A DNA stretch of 64,000 nucleotides from Icerya purchasi (taxonomy: Eukaryota; Arthropoda; Insecta; Hemiptera; Monophlebidae): contig CM077115.1 in NCBI GenBank assembly GCA_039619475.1, forward strand, positions 31,943,083 through 32,007,082. Reading direction: 5' to 3'. The translations under genes and the position numbers were made by a program. The first letter of the stretch is position 1; every line of letters begins with the position of its first letter. This document shows positions 34,028 through 45,072 of the stretch, piece by piece. Under the pieces are notes generated by a model. That model did no database searches and had not been told where the DNA came from. It worked only from the letters and a program-made list of their open reading frames with translations.

Positions 34028-34127
34028 ATAAGTTAACTGTTAAGATGTATTATATTCGTCGCAAATGGCTCCATTGTCGAGCGAGACAATAAATAAATAT
34101 ATTTAAAAAAAAAAAAAGCAAAATTAC

Positions 34128-34227
34128 ATTTTTCCCATTTTTCTCATTTTTCCCATTTTTCCCGTTTTTCTCATTTTTCCCATTTTTCCCATTTTTCTCA
34201 TTTTTCTTGTTTTTCTCATTTTTCTTT
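34128..34227. repeat. Minisatellite of about 10 bp units (catttttccc/catttttct type)
   Basis: Alternating units ttttcccatt and ttttctcatt repeat about ten times directly after the poly-A end of the LINE. Confidence 0.9.
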
Positions 34228-34229
34228 CC

Positions 34230-35738
34230 GAAAACATTTTATTAACGTAATATGCCGTAAGGTGAACTTAAAATACACACGATTTGGCAAAAACTAAAAT
34301 AACGAAAAAATTTCAAAAAAAAAACAAAACAGTGTTTATAAATTTCAGTATTATATCGCACATATGGCAGGGTGGGAAAAACGTACGATATAAATTCAAG
34401 TTGAAATAAATGCCGTTCATATTTAATAAATTCGGACGGAAAACAAGCTATTTAGAAGAGAGTTTATATTATCGTACTAAATAATTTTACACATCGAATG
34501 AGAATTTAATGAAAGAAGTGTTGTTGATAATATTATTTTTTTTTTTTTTTGACGCTATTTTTCGTAACATATTTCATGCCTCTTTCTATGAAATGGAAAA
34601 CATTTTTTGAAATTGTTTATATTCCGCACTAAATTTAATTCTTCGTGAAGGGGCTGCATGGCTGCTTCGTTTAATTTAATTAAAATCACGCTGCCTTCGG
34701 AAGAAGCGAATTTTATTTCCCGAAGAATTGATTGTTCTCGTCATTCCTCATGAAAAATCATTTTCCGTTTTCGGTATATCGAGAGTGAACACGTGAACAT
34801 TTAGCCCCGTATCTTAGAGTGACGTTGACAACCACAATACCGGAAAATGCCCCTAGCACGATGACTTTTAAAAATAATAGCCGTTAGTCATTAATTTCGC
34901 ACAGAGCGAATGTCCTCTCGATGAATTATATACATACTTAAAAAAAATATAATAATAATAATAAAATGTTAAATGCGACTTTTGCTCGCGTACACAATTG
35001 TAGTAATTAAAAAAGTTTTTTCCACGCAGCAAAAGTTGCTCGGACATTTTTGCAAAAAAAAAAAAAACAACTGAATCATCACTCTAGTGCAACATTTATA
35101 TTTATCCCTCAGAATACAGAGTCCTCCGTAGGGAACTAACCCTACTTTTTTTGAATACAATTATTATATGTTCTTCTTTTGGCAAGAACTTCTTTTATGC
35201 CCACATTCCGTAAAACAAACATCATTTGAGTTCCGTCGCTAATTAAAGATTTACGAACCTTGTGTCCTATTCTTCCGGACAGCTCGGCTGTATAATATCG
35301 CGTACGTAGAATTCAAAGAAAATGATGAAATTTATTCATGCTTAAATACCGCGAACTAAAGATGGGCGAATTATGAAAAGCCACTAGTTTCATTTCACCA
35401 GCCTAGTAAGTAAACAGCCTACGACGAATAATAAAACGACGCAATATTACTAAGACCCATTCTCATTTAACGATTTTTATTAATTAAAAATATTCTACAG
35501 ATTGTACTTGTGTATATTTCACTCCCGTGAAACTGCGTACATAGTATATTGTTACGTCAAAAAGAGATGAAAAATACAACGCAAATGAAACGATTACTAG
35601 CGGAAAAAGAAACAGAAAAAGGAAATAAAACATGGCATCGTACTGAGCAGACTGTAACAAGGTAAAAAAATTCTTCGCGAGCTTTGATCGATTCGCATCC
35701 AAGATTGTCGGAATAGGAACGAAGAGAGTTACTTCACG
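34230..35738. other. Non-coding, no gene recognised
   Basis: AT-rich, with T/A tracts near 34538 and 35055. Nothing recognisable. Confidence 0.5.
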
Positions 35739-35740
35739 AA

Positions 35741-36000
35741 TACGCAAAGACTTTTCGTGATTCGTATTAACATCAAATTCACAATTCTTTTTTGGTAGAC
35801 ACCATCATCGTGTTATTCAAGTCGAGTTAGATGAACGTAACAATAAGTGGAATATAGCGTCTTAGAGGAATACGCAAAGACTTTTCGTGATTCGTATTAA
35901 CATCAAATTCACAATTCTTTTTTGGTAGACACCATCATCGTGTTATTCAAGTCGAGTTAGATGAACGTAACAATAAGTGGAATATAGCGTCTTAGAGGAA
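35741..36000. repeat. Perfect tandem duplication, 2 x 130 bp
   Basis: 35741-35870 and 35871-36000 read identically, from tacgcaaagacttttcgtga to gcgtcttagaggaa. No differences were seen, so the event is very recent or is an assembly duplication. Confidence 0.95.
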
Positions 36001-36059
36001 GGGTCGCATGGGCGCACTTCTAAAGTGGAGAAGAGAAGATTGGTAAACATAAAGGTGAG

Positions 36060-37041
36060 GAGGCCTATTCGAAATATGATATGGCCTCTTTTGAAAATAC
36101 CTTTTTACTGATGGAAGAATCGGTTTTAATTCCGAGGAATGCCTGCACGAACTTGGTTTTATGCAAGTTTGTAGACTTCCTACTACTATGTATGTAGCGT
36201 ACACGGTAGATTAGGTGGTAAAATGTCTCGTGTATGTAGGTTGTAACTTTGCATTTGACCTGGTGTGGCAGGAGACGGAACATCAACTGAGATGGAGGAA
36301 AGATGAAAATTAGACGATAGAAGAAGAGCTAGAGTTAAACTGAACATTATTAGCTAGAAAAGAGATAAAAATTGTCCCCCGAATGAGGGGGAAGAGGCTA
36401 TGTTATAAGATGAAATAAATGATGGAAGTGGATAAATTGCAGATATTAGAAGAGGTGTCTATGTGGTAGATAGGAGTACTACATTGTATAAGCGGGAGAT
36501 GACTTTTAGGTGGAGACGAGTTGAAGGGGATTCCACTCTATTCAGTGTCCATCCGGTTGATGGCGAAGCAGAATAACGAGAAGGGACAGGAGGGAAATGA
36601 GAAAGGGGTTTGGAATGCGGTTTGGATTTGGGAGATATATGAAAAGTCGGAGACTTTTGACAAGAAGAAGGACATTACGTGAAGAAGTACTTAGAGTAGG
36701 AAGAGGAGCTTCGGCTCGATTGGCATAAGGAAAAGCTTGAGAAGCAGTGCTGGAAGCTTTTAATTTAGAGGCGCTTCACGGAAGAATATAGTTTCAAAGG
36801 CCATGATTCTTTTGATGTCCTTCTGCCTTTGCCATTCTGGAACAGAACGATCGGACGGACTGTGGCAGCATTTGCAGTTGCGACAGAGAGGAGACTCCTG
36901 AAGACTATCGCATTTAAAGAGGAGATGTTGGGAAGAACAATGCGAACAGATCGGATGAGAACTAAAGAAATGTCGTGCAAAATGCCCAGAAATTTCTACA
37001 ATTGGTATATCGATTTTTACTTCATGCGGATATTTTTTCAT
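36060..37041 (-). pseudogene. LINE ORF1 relic with zinc knuckles
   Basis: The 93-codon minus-strand frame at 36760-37041 has two Cys/His clusters, CSHCSSQHLLFKC and PLCRNCKCCHSPSDRSV, followed by PEWQRQKDIKRIM. This pattern of paired zinc knuckles, then CP.WQ..K.I.RIM, is typical of ORF1 of Jockey/I/R1-group LINEs. Spacing in the first knuckle is one residue short (C-x2-C-x3-H-x4-C), a sign of decay. Downstream on the minus strand (36760 to about 36060) is the serine- and leucine-rich remainder with several stops. No ORF2 follows it in the right order, so it is an isolated piece. Confidence 0.65.
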
Positions 37042-37049
37042 AATTGAAA

Positions 37050-38940
37050 TTTGACTCGATTTCTATCCAAGTGTTGAAAGATTCCGTTTGTCAATCAGAT
37101 ATTATATCCATTCTTTCGATGCTCTTATTCTATTCGACAGCTTTTTTTCGTTTTCCTATAAACCGTTCTACAAAATTAAGTCTCCTTCGTCTACTTGGCC
37201 GAAGCTAAAGGGTTTTCTTATATTTTTTTGTTCGCTCCTTTCTGAAAGTTCAATCTTTTCTTTATCGTTCAGATCCAGGCTTTCAGTTGCAAATTACATA
37301 TTCCGGTTTAATCATTTATTGTATACATTTCGTGTTAATTAGAACTTCATTGCGACTTACCGATAATTAATGAAAACTGGAGCGAGCAAAACTAAAAAAG
37401 ACGTAATTAAACGAGGTAAAAATTTAACGGAAAAGCGTTTTGTGCTACATTTTTTCAAAAATGATCTGAAATAAAAAATAGAAAAGGTCAATAAACTGTG
37501 TAACGCCGAAATTAGGCGAAGTCAAAAACTAGGTAGTTACGATATAGGCATTAAATTCGCTTTTAGAAAACGTATTTAAAACCATATTACTAGCCGCTGA
37601 ACTCCGCACAGCGTGAAAATACTCGAACATAATTCTAGAAATCTAGCGAAAACAATTAATTATTAGCTCATTTCGAAAGGCATTTTTGTATCAAAAGGTA
37701 TTCAGAACTGTGTATAGTGTTCTGCAGTGCAGCAATGCTCTTCGCATAAACCTGATTATCCTTAGCCGCACGATTAGGTTTCTCCTCGAAAATTACAAAC
37801 ACAATAGCGACATTTTTCACGATAGAGATTTCTCGATAGAGATTTCTCGATCGAACTAAACCACCTGGCTACAAATGTATTAAATAAACTTGAGAAAAAA
37901 ACATCAACCGAAGGGGTCACCTTCAATCTCGGTCAAAATTTGTTGAAAAATGAACTAGAGTGTCTACTATTATTACATTTCGATCTCAGTGTGCAAGTTT
38001 CAAATTATACTGGTGCTCGGAAGTTCGTGTTGCATAATTTTTCTCATAACGCGTATGTTCACAGTTTACAGAGGGACTCGATGGAAAAACGCATGAAGAA
38101 AGACATCTCGTATATAAACAGAAGTTTCTGTTCTGCGTGAGATTTGAAATCTCTTCGTGAAATAATCTGAACGGTCACGGTCAAACGACCGTAGAAGTAA
38201 AAATACACTTATCCCGTAGCGGTGAAAATGATTGACTGTGAATGGATTGTGCATATCTGGCTTTAGGCAGTGATTTCGATTCGAACAAGCCTTTTTTTCG
38301 CTAACTTAAATTAACACAGTGCCTGAAATATGTTTACCAATTATTTTCAAGTGCTCGGTGGTAGTGGCCTAGGTAAATAAAAAGTCGACTTGCGCACCGA
38401 ATTTACCGCCATTGTTCGTGCTTTTCCAGCTGAAAACATTAAAGTATTTTATACGAGTCTATTTTTTCGTTTCAGTTCAAATATTTTCCAACTTTTTCTA
38501 CCGGTTAGTTCTATAGCGTCGTCATAATTCTATATTACATTTTAAACAATTCGACGTGTTAATTTTTTTCATTTGAAATAAAATACCCGTTCTTCGTTGT
38601 ACAAGTACTTTTTAAAAAATTATTTAATATTATTTAAAAATTGTAAACAAACATGTTCCGGTTGTTGCTTTACAACGTCTTATTAAAATGGCTGGATATT
38701 TAAGGAGCGATCGTCGTAAACATTTTCTCTCCGCGATTCACGGAAATCGTTTAAAGATTTAAAGATTAGCAGTAGTCATAGGGGTCACAGCGATTTTGTA
38801 TATTGCTAGCTGTTGCGGCAACATTATTTATGTAAAATGATACGGACTAGAATAATCACTGTGCGTAGCACCTATCAATGGATGTAACTGTTAGCTTTAT
38901 GAGGAAAAAGATTTACCGATGAAGACAGAGACATACAGAG
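37050..38940. other. Non-coding, no gene recognised
   Basis: No feature that I can support apart from a short duplication of cgatagagatttct near 37823-37850. Confidence 0.45.
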
Positions 38941-38944
38941 CTAC

Positions 38945-40039
38945 CGAATATTTAACCGAAAACGAGGGGGGAAAAAGATGAAAGAAATAGCGCAGCAGTT
39001 AGAAACAGCGTATTCTGTGTGTACGCCAGAAAATCTGACTCGGTGCTATCAGAAGAATTGAAGTTGGAAAAGGAAGACCCATCCCGGAAGAATCGAAATG
39101 ATGAAACGCTGTGTTTGAAGGCGCTCGTAGAATCTTTATTACACCAAAGTGAGGAAAAGATAATAGTTTTTGTTTTTGGAATGATCAAGTGGCGGAAAGG
39201 AGACATCAAGAGCAGAAGAAATGGAATCGGAAAAGGATTAATAGAATTAGTGTGAGAGTGTATGTAAAAAAGAAATAGGTAGATGTTTGAATTTGTCCCA
39301 ATCAACCTTATTGAACGACCATTTAGGAGTAAGAGCAGGTCTGGAATAATTAGGAGGAAGGTGTTGAAAAGAGGGATCAGTGGGAACATGATCAAGCCGA
39401 TGGTACGGTCCAAAGTTCTCCAATGACAGCTAAGACCAAAGTGGGGAGATGTAAAGGATAGATCAACTGAGCTGTATGAGTATTGCGAACCTTTATAGAG
39501 AGTAGATGAGTTGTCATCTAGAAGGACAAACTTGTTGTTGAGAATAAAGTTTTAAAGAACGCGACCGTTTCAGTTGTGACGCGCAGAGCCCCTTAGAGGA
39601 GAGTAATCATTCCAGTCGCCCGCAATAATGAAAAGAAGAGAGTGAGAATAAGTCAATAGTGTGAATGGGAAATTATTAAGATCGAAATTGGGAGGAATGT
39701 ATACAGAAATTGTACGAATAGACTGAGGATAAATATTTCAGATTGAAATATGGACTAGATTTGATGAATGGGAATTAGAAGAAAAGTAAGAAGAATGGTC
39801 GTGGGAGAAAAAAAAAAAAGATATCATTTCTCATGAGAATGCCGGCGCTACCATAGCCATTAATGCGATCGGAATGGATTGCTGCAAAGCCTCGAATGGA
39901 CATGTTAGATGATTCAGAAAACCAGGTTTCAGATAAGAAAGCAATGTGAATGGAAAAGGAGTCAAGTCTGCAATGACTGTCGGTTGGCTCTTAGACTACG
40001 ACAGTTCCATTGGAGAATATTAAACTTGTGTGTATCCAT
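38945..40039 (-). pseudogene. LINE ORF2 N-terminal relic (apurinic endonuclease domain)
   Basis: A minus-strand ATG at 40039-40037 opens MDTHKFNILQWNCRSLRANR, the hallmark start of ORF2 in Jockey/I/R1-group LINEs. The order continues with FLSETWF, an IRGF..IHSDR..GYG segment near 39860, IIAGDWNDYSPLRGSA near 39620 and SVDLSFTSPHFGLSCHW near 39440, then the post-endonuclease linker to about 38950. Stops (including early ones near 39960 and 39700) and indels interrupt it. The reverse transcriptase is missing. The first codon is preceded by pieces that may be the end of ORF1 (about 40690-40810 minus, proline/serine-rich). Confidence 0.75.
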
Positions 40040-40849
40040 GTGGACGAAAAAAGTAGAGGAAGTAACGGGAAAGTAAATCTTAACCACCGAGCAAGAAACG
40101 ACAGAAAGGAAGAGTAACGGAATTAGACGCAGAGGAGAAAAGGAAAACAAAGAAATAAGATTGAACCTGCAGAAATATGATGAAATATAGGCGAAAGGAA
40201 AAGAGATAAGTAATAATAGGAAATGAAAAGAACAAATGAAGAAAATTATTCCACAAGGGAATTCTATGCATCTTATTATTATCTAAGCCTGTTATAAATT
40301 TAAAGCTATAACTGGTTTGCGTGTAATATATAATAAAAAATTACCAATAGCCTGTGAATTACAACAGAAAAGATTAAAGAAACATACATTGGCCCGGTAG
40401 ATTTAAATAGCGTCCAAAGCGTCTGTCTTAAATAAAAAGGATGAACCGTAGGAAAGGACACGATAACTGCATTAGAAGTGCGGTTAAAATGAACCGACTT
40501 CGTATATTTTAAAGTTCTCAAATAATTCAGAGGATTTGGAAAAGTGATTCCAAACTTTGAAATTAGCTGTTGTTGTAAGCAGATGTAGATTTAGGCCGAT
40601 CTAGACAAAAGGAGATCGAAGGAAAAGTTAATTAAGGTGTAAATTACTGGACAGGAAAGAGAAAAGCGAGGAAGCAAAGTTAGAAGAGGACACAATGTTG
40701 TAAGAAAAAAACAGATCAATTATTCCTGTTGCTAAATTATTGATAGGAGGAAGATCAGCTAATGGGGAAGAAATAGGTGCAGCATCATTGGAGATAGAAG
40801 CGGTGGTAACATACGGAGGCCTGGATTATTGTTAAAGTTAATGGGTATT

Positions 40850-41380
40850 CGATCCGGTACTCTACCAAATGTACACTGTAGACGCTACATTTACAGATGA
40901 TACTGCTCTTATTGCAGCAGACAATGATGTTACGATGGTGACAAGAATAAAATTACAGCTGACGCTGGCAAAATCTGAAAGGTGGTTTTAGAGATCCATA
41001 TAGCTTGCCCGCCGACTAAAAAATTAACGGTGGAATAATTCCGATTAAGAACGAGGTAAAATATCTCGAGTTTTGAATTTGGACAATAAATTAAGGCAGA
41101 ATAAATACACTTCGCAAAAAAGAACGAACATAAAACTAGGCCAACTCTACCAGCTTCTTAGTAGGCACTTCAGCTTGTCGATTGAAAACCCACTATTAAT
41201 ATATTTAATATATAAAATAATATTAAAATCAGTACGAACGTATCTACGGGGTTGCGCTAAGAATACCCATATCAATTGGACACAACGATTTCAAAATACG
41301 GTCATTAGACTTATTGCGTAACCTCCTTGGTACGTCTCCATGGATGACACACTCCTTACAAGGACCGTAATATACCTTAT
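40850..41380 (+). pseudogene. Jockey-clade LINE: reverse transcriptase end relic
   Basis: On the plus strand, TFTDDTALIAADND at about 40889 corresponds to the FADDTA catalytic box, with the first alanine changed. It is followed by an IPIKNEVKYL-like stretch near 41040 and LDNKLRQNKYTSQKRTNIKL (41076 onward), then QLYQLLSRHFSLSIENPLL. Next come GCAKNTHINWTQRFQNTVIR and PPWYVS, where Jockey-type LINEs have WG.A....I...Q...R.I..APWYV. Both ends are truncated and stops interrupt the first third. Its orientation is opposite to the adjoining endonuclease relic, so it is a different copy. Confidence 0.75.
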
Positions 41381-41384
41381 GTAA

Positions 41385-43610
41385 AGGAAAAATGGCTGAT
41401 CTAGAGTCTTAAATTTCATTTAAAACCTGAATAGATGTTCCTGAAGAACTCTAACAGTGGTGGCCCTTGCCGTGTTAATTTTTGCATTTCTGTGCAATTG
41501 CTGGATGGTTCTTGAAGACCAGTTGTAATTAATATAAATATTATAAAAAAAAAAAAAATTTGCGCAAGGCTACCTTTGGATTTTTTCTTAACGGCTACCG
41601 TTTGCCGACCATCTTTCGCGAAGCCAAAGTTTTAATTGCCGGGTGAGGAAATTAATTGCAGCCATTAAATTAAAAAAATTACAGACGGATTTCCGATAAA
41701 AAAATATCGAGAATGTCGAAACTTCTGTATAATGTTGCCTCCTCGCTGTAGAATAACAAAATACGGTGGAAGAGAAATCACAAAAACAACAATGGAAAAT
41801 CTAAAATTCATTCGATAAAGTATGAGCCAAAAACTAACGGAAATTAAATGCAATGCCAAATAATCTTAAAAAACGAAAATTCACATTTTATGATCGTCGC
41901 TAGGATGCACAGATCAAAAAGGAATTGGATAGATTAGCCCACACGAACAGATTATTCCTTGATAGATGCTTTGGTGGATTGGTGGATTGGGGGGTAGATA
42001 ATGATCTTAATTCTGCCTTTAAAAAGAGAACATCTTTTTCCTTTTCTTTATCATGTGTTAGATTTCTTTAACAATGTGCTCCAGCGAAATACTGTTCATT
42101 ACGTATACTCATGCGTATTTACAGCGGTTAATTAATTATTGAAAAAGAAAAGAGAATTTAAAAAAAAAATTCCAGCCTTTTAATAAACAGTAGATCGGAC
42201 GATGATTTAAGCTGGAAAAAACGGCGGTTTGATCGAAGAAGAAAAATATTCCGGCAGAGAAATAATTAAATTTAACTGACAATCGCCGAATCCGAGAGAG
42301 TAGATACACACACTTGTTTCTGCATTTACTTCGTTGTACACATATTTCCGTTATTTCCGTACTGTACGTGTCCGCTGAAAATTATGTTCCATTCTGGTAA
42401 TTTTCTATTCCACTATGTGCCAATCTGGATGTTCGTTTTATTGTAAAATGTCTCTATTTGCGTGTTGAAATTAGAATTAACCCCGCGTAACATCTGTTCA
42501 AAGTGTGTCGTTACCATATTCGGAAATGATGGAAATAATTTCATAATTCTACTCACCGGACATCAAGAGTGCGCGAATTTCGGAACAGTGTCAAATAGTC
42601 ACGGAGTTTGACCTTCATTATTCTCATTATTCTCATTATTCAGTAATGACTACTGGCGGTCTTCTGTTTTATTTTCCGACATGCTAAGGCAATATGTTTT
42701 CCGTATTTTTTTCCATTTATAGCCGTCGTTATTTTAGTTCACATTCGTCAAAGGAAAACTGTCTCCTTCGGCAAATATTAGGGGCAAGATAAAATGCTGA
42801 ATCCCAGCTTGGTTAATGAGGAATGCCGCGCTATCAGCGAAACAGGTCATCCGGTCGGAAAGAAGAAAGGCGAGAATTTCTGTCGGTTCGGTCGGGAAAA
42901 ATCTGGCTGTTGGGTCGGGCGTTTAAGGAGAGATGTAGGAGCGCGCTCTTTCCATGAGTGACCGTTAAATTACATTTAGAGCGATGTGCTCGGCTAGGTG
43001 ATTTGCATACCAAACGCGAAGTCGACTTTGTGTAGCGAATTCTGAGCACGACATGTTAAAAATTTGTTTCGGATTGAGTTGCACCGCATTCAGCGCGCTA
43101 ACTCCGCAGTACTATCAGAGCTGCGAATTAAAGGAAAATGTAATATTTCACGGTAACCGCTGCAATAATAACTTCGTAATAACATCTGATACATACATAC
43201 ATACATATGAATATATGTATACACTTATTACGTGCATTATGTATGTATATTAACGTGTACAGACGGAGTGGTTCTCGTAGCGCGACAAGTTCTAAAATTA
43301 ATTTAGGCGACACGCCTAAATAGCCGAACACTTATAAAAGAGTAATTAGTGTTGACGACTGAACTCCGAAACTGTCGCGATAAAGGTTACAAACCAAAAC
43401 TGATCTCGTTTTTTCTAATTTTTTTTGTCATTAATAGGAAAGTTACCAGTACGTATTTCAGAAATCGATGATTCACAATTTTTACAAAAGTTAGCATGTC
43501 AGAAACTAGAAGAAAACAGTTTACCATGTTTTAAAAAGTGTGTAGATTCCTCCAGTGAATAAAGAAAACGGTCAAATAACAAATGCATATTAGAATCAAA
43601 TTCGACATTT
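41385..43610. other. Non-coding, no gene recognised
   Basis: Contains a short cattattctcattattctcat repeat near 42617 and an ATAC-type simple sequence near 43191-43208. No gene recognised. The open frame 42834-43049 minus has no features that I know. Confidence 0.45.
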
Positions 43611-43637
43611 TTATTACGTTTTAAACGACAGAGAGCT

Positions 43638-43642
43638 GTGAA

Positions 43643-43676
<34 letters not shown>

Positions 43677-43702
43677 TTTTGTTATTATTATTATTATTAT
43701 GA
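43638..43702. repeat. (ATT)n microsatellite
   Basis: Mostly uninterrupted ATT/TTA units, one short break (aattttt) near 43671-43679. Confidence 0.9.
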
Positions 43703-44174
43703 TTTCGAGCAATACACACGCCGGAACAACGTGATTGTCTCGAACATTCCGACTGCGCCGGACGAAAATCTTCTCGATGTAGCAGTTAAACTCGGACAAG
43801 CAACAAACACCGATATCGACATTAAAGACATCGACGCTTGTCATCGTCTACCGAAACTTCCAGATCAGGCGTTTCCAAGTATCATTTTTAAATTCTTTCG
43901 TCGAATAGTCAAAGAGAACCTGATCAAAAACAGTCGAAAAAAACGCCCAAAACTTGTCGACATAGGCCTACTTGGCGAATCACAGATTTACGTAAATGAG
44001 CATTTAACCAGTGCGAATGCGCAGTTATTTTTTGCCGCCAGAAGTCTCCGCTCCGACGGATGGAAGTTCGTCTGGGTCCGTGGAGGAAAAATATTCGCGC
44101 GAAAAGATGAAGATTCTTGTTTCATACGGATCACTTCAAAAGATCAAGTTTCAACTTTAAAAAACGTTAAATGA
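43703..44174 (+). pseudogene. CR1-type LINE ORF1, N-terminally truncated
   Basis: The open frame enters from the ATT microsatellite, whose codons read as isoleucine/asparagine and are not real protein. From EQYTRRNNVIVSNIPTAPDE it reads an RRM-like L1/CR1 ORF1 domain: DIDIKDIDACHRLP near 43810, then PSIIFKFFRRIVKENL and IYVNEHLTSANAQLFFAARS. It ends in WVRGGKIFARKDE, the standard end of these RNA-binding proteins. The N-terminal coiled coil expected before EQYTRRNN is gone. The stop is at 44172-44174. The role in the family is RNA binding and chaperoning. Confidence 0.75.
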
Positions 44175-45072
44175 CTCTTTTCGTCGTACATATCATATTA
44201 CTTTAATTTTCGGTATATTCGTGTCAAGCTGGGTGTGGGTATCTGTGTACGATTGCATATCTGTTTTGTTACTTCTTCACTTGTCTCTTTACGGATCTCG
44301 GTATATGTGCAACTTGCTTCGAACTATTCTTTGCTCGTAGGTCTAATAGTAATAACATGGCCTTGCATGTATAACAGTGGTAATTCTTACGTTTCTTTTA
44401 AACCGCTAATATCAGTGTTCCTTAATCTAATTGCTTTTATCAATTACTTTACACTTTATAAAACATGTTATTTTTTATTTCTTATTTCTTTATCTACTTA
44501 CAAGGGAGTATGCCTTAAGTTACTAGGGTACATGAATCTGTTACTGCATGCCGATATTTTATTTTTCTTTTTTTATGCGTTCATTTCTCACTTCTTGGGC
44601 CTACGGCTTTCTCATTGTTTAACTTACGTTTCCTGTTAGTATTAACTTGGGTTAATCATTATATGGTAAATAACACGCAATGTCCTCTTACTCTAACTAT
44701 AGTTGTATGTATAATCAGTTCTATTCCAGAAATAACTAATTTAAATTTTCATAAGTTGTGTTTGTTGGACTTATTACAATATAATACCGATCCTTCTTTA
44801 ATTTATATTTTCCGTTTAATTATATATATGTTGTTAATAGCAAATGTATGCACCTCAAGTTCTAATTTCAGCAATTGTACTAAATTTTTTCTTCCAATGA
44901 GGATAAATTTTAGAATTATACATGATGTATCAGTTCGGAAATAAGTATACACATATCTATGCAGATATCTGAAGTGCTTTTTGAATACGTGTGTGTATGG
45001 ATGTATGCGAGTGTTTGGATAATTCCACTCCTTTCATAACTTCTCATCTTCCCAATAATTAACGGTAATGAG
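44175..45072. other. Inter-ORF region of the CR1-type LINE
   Basis: No recognisable domain. Two hydrophobic open frames (44235-44639 and 44615-44944) overlap in different frames. Their leucine/phenylalanine richness follows from TT-rich codons, and I do not treat them as genes. Confidence 0.5.

Larger units (their letters stand above)
29400..34118 (+). mobile_element. Two-ORF non-LTR retrotransposon (Jockey/I-like group), nearly full length
   Basis: A short leader precedes ORF1 (29473-30720), then a 45-bp gap, then ORF2 from 30766. ORF2 has an apurinic endonuclease, a reverse transcriptase and a C-terminal Cys/His domain. A 3' UTR of about 75 bp with aataaataaatat and a poly-A tract (34106-34117) ends the element. 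ORF1 is fully open and ORF2 has only a few lesions, so insertion was relatively recent. The exact 5' end and target duplication were not resolved. Confidence 0.85.

Noticed and set aside
44235..44944. Membrane protein genes in the inter-ORF region of the CR1-type LINE
   Set aside because: The two hydrophobic frames overlap in different frames and owe their hydrophobicity to T-rich codons. They show no motif and lie where this LINE has an inter-ORF spacer.
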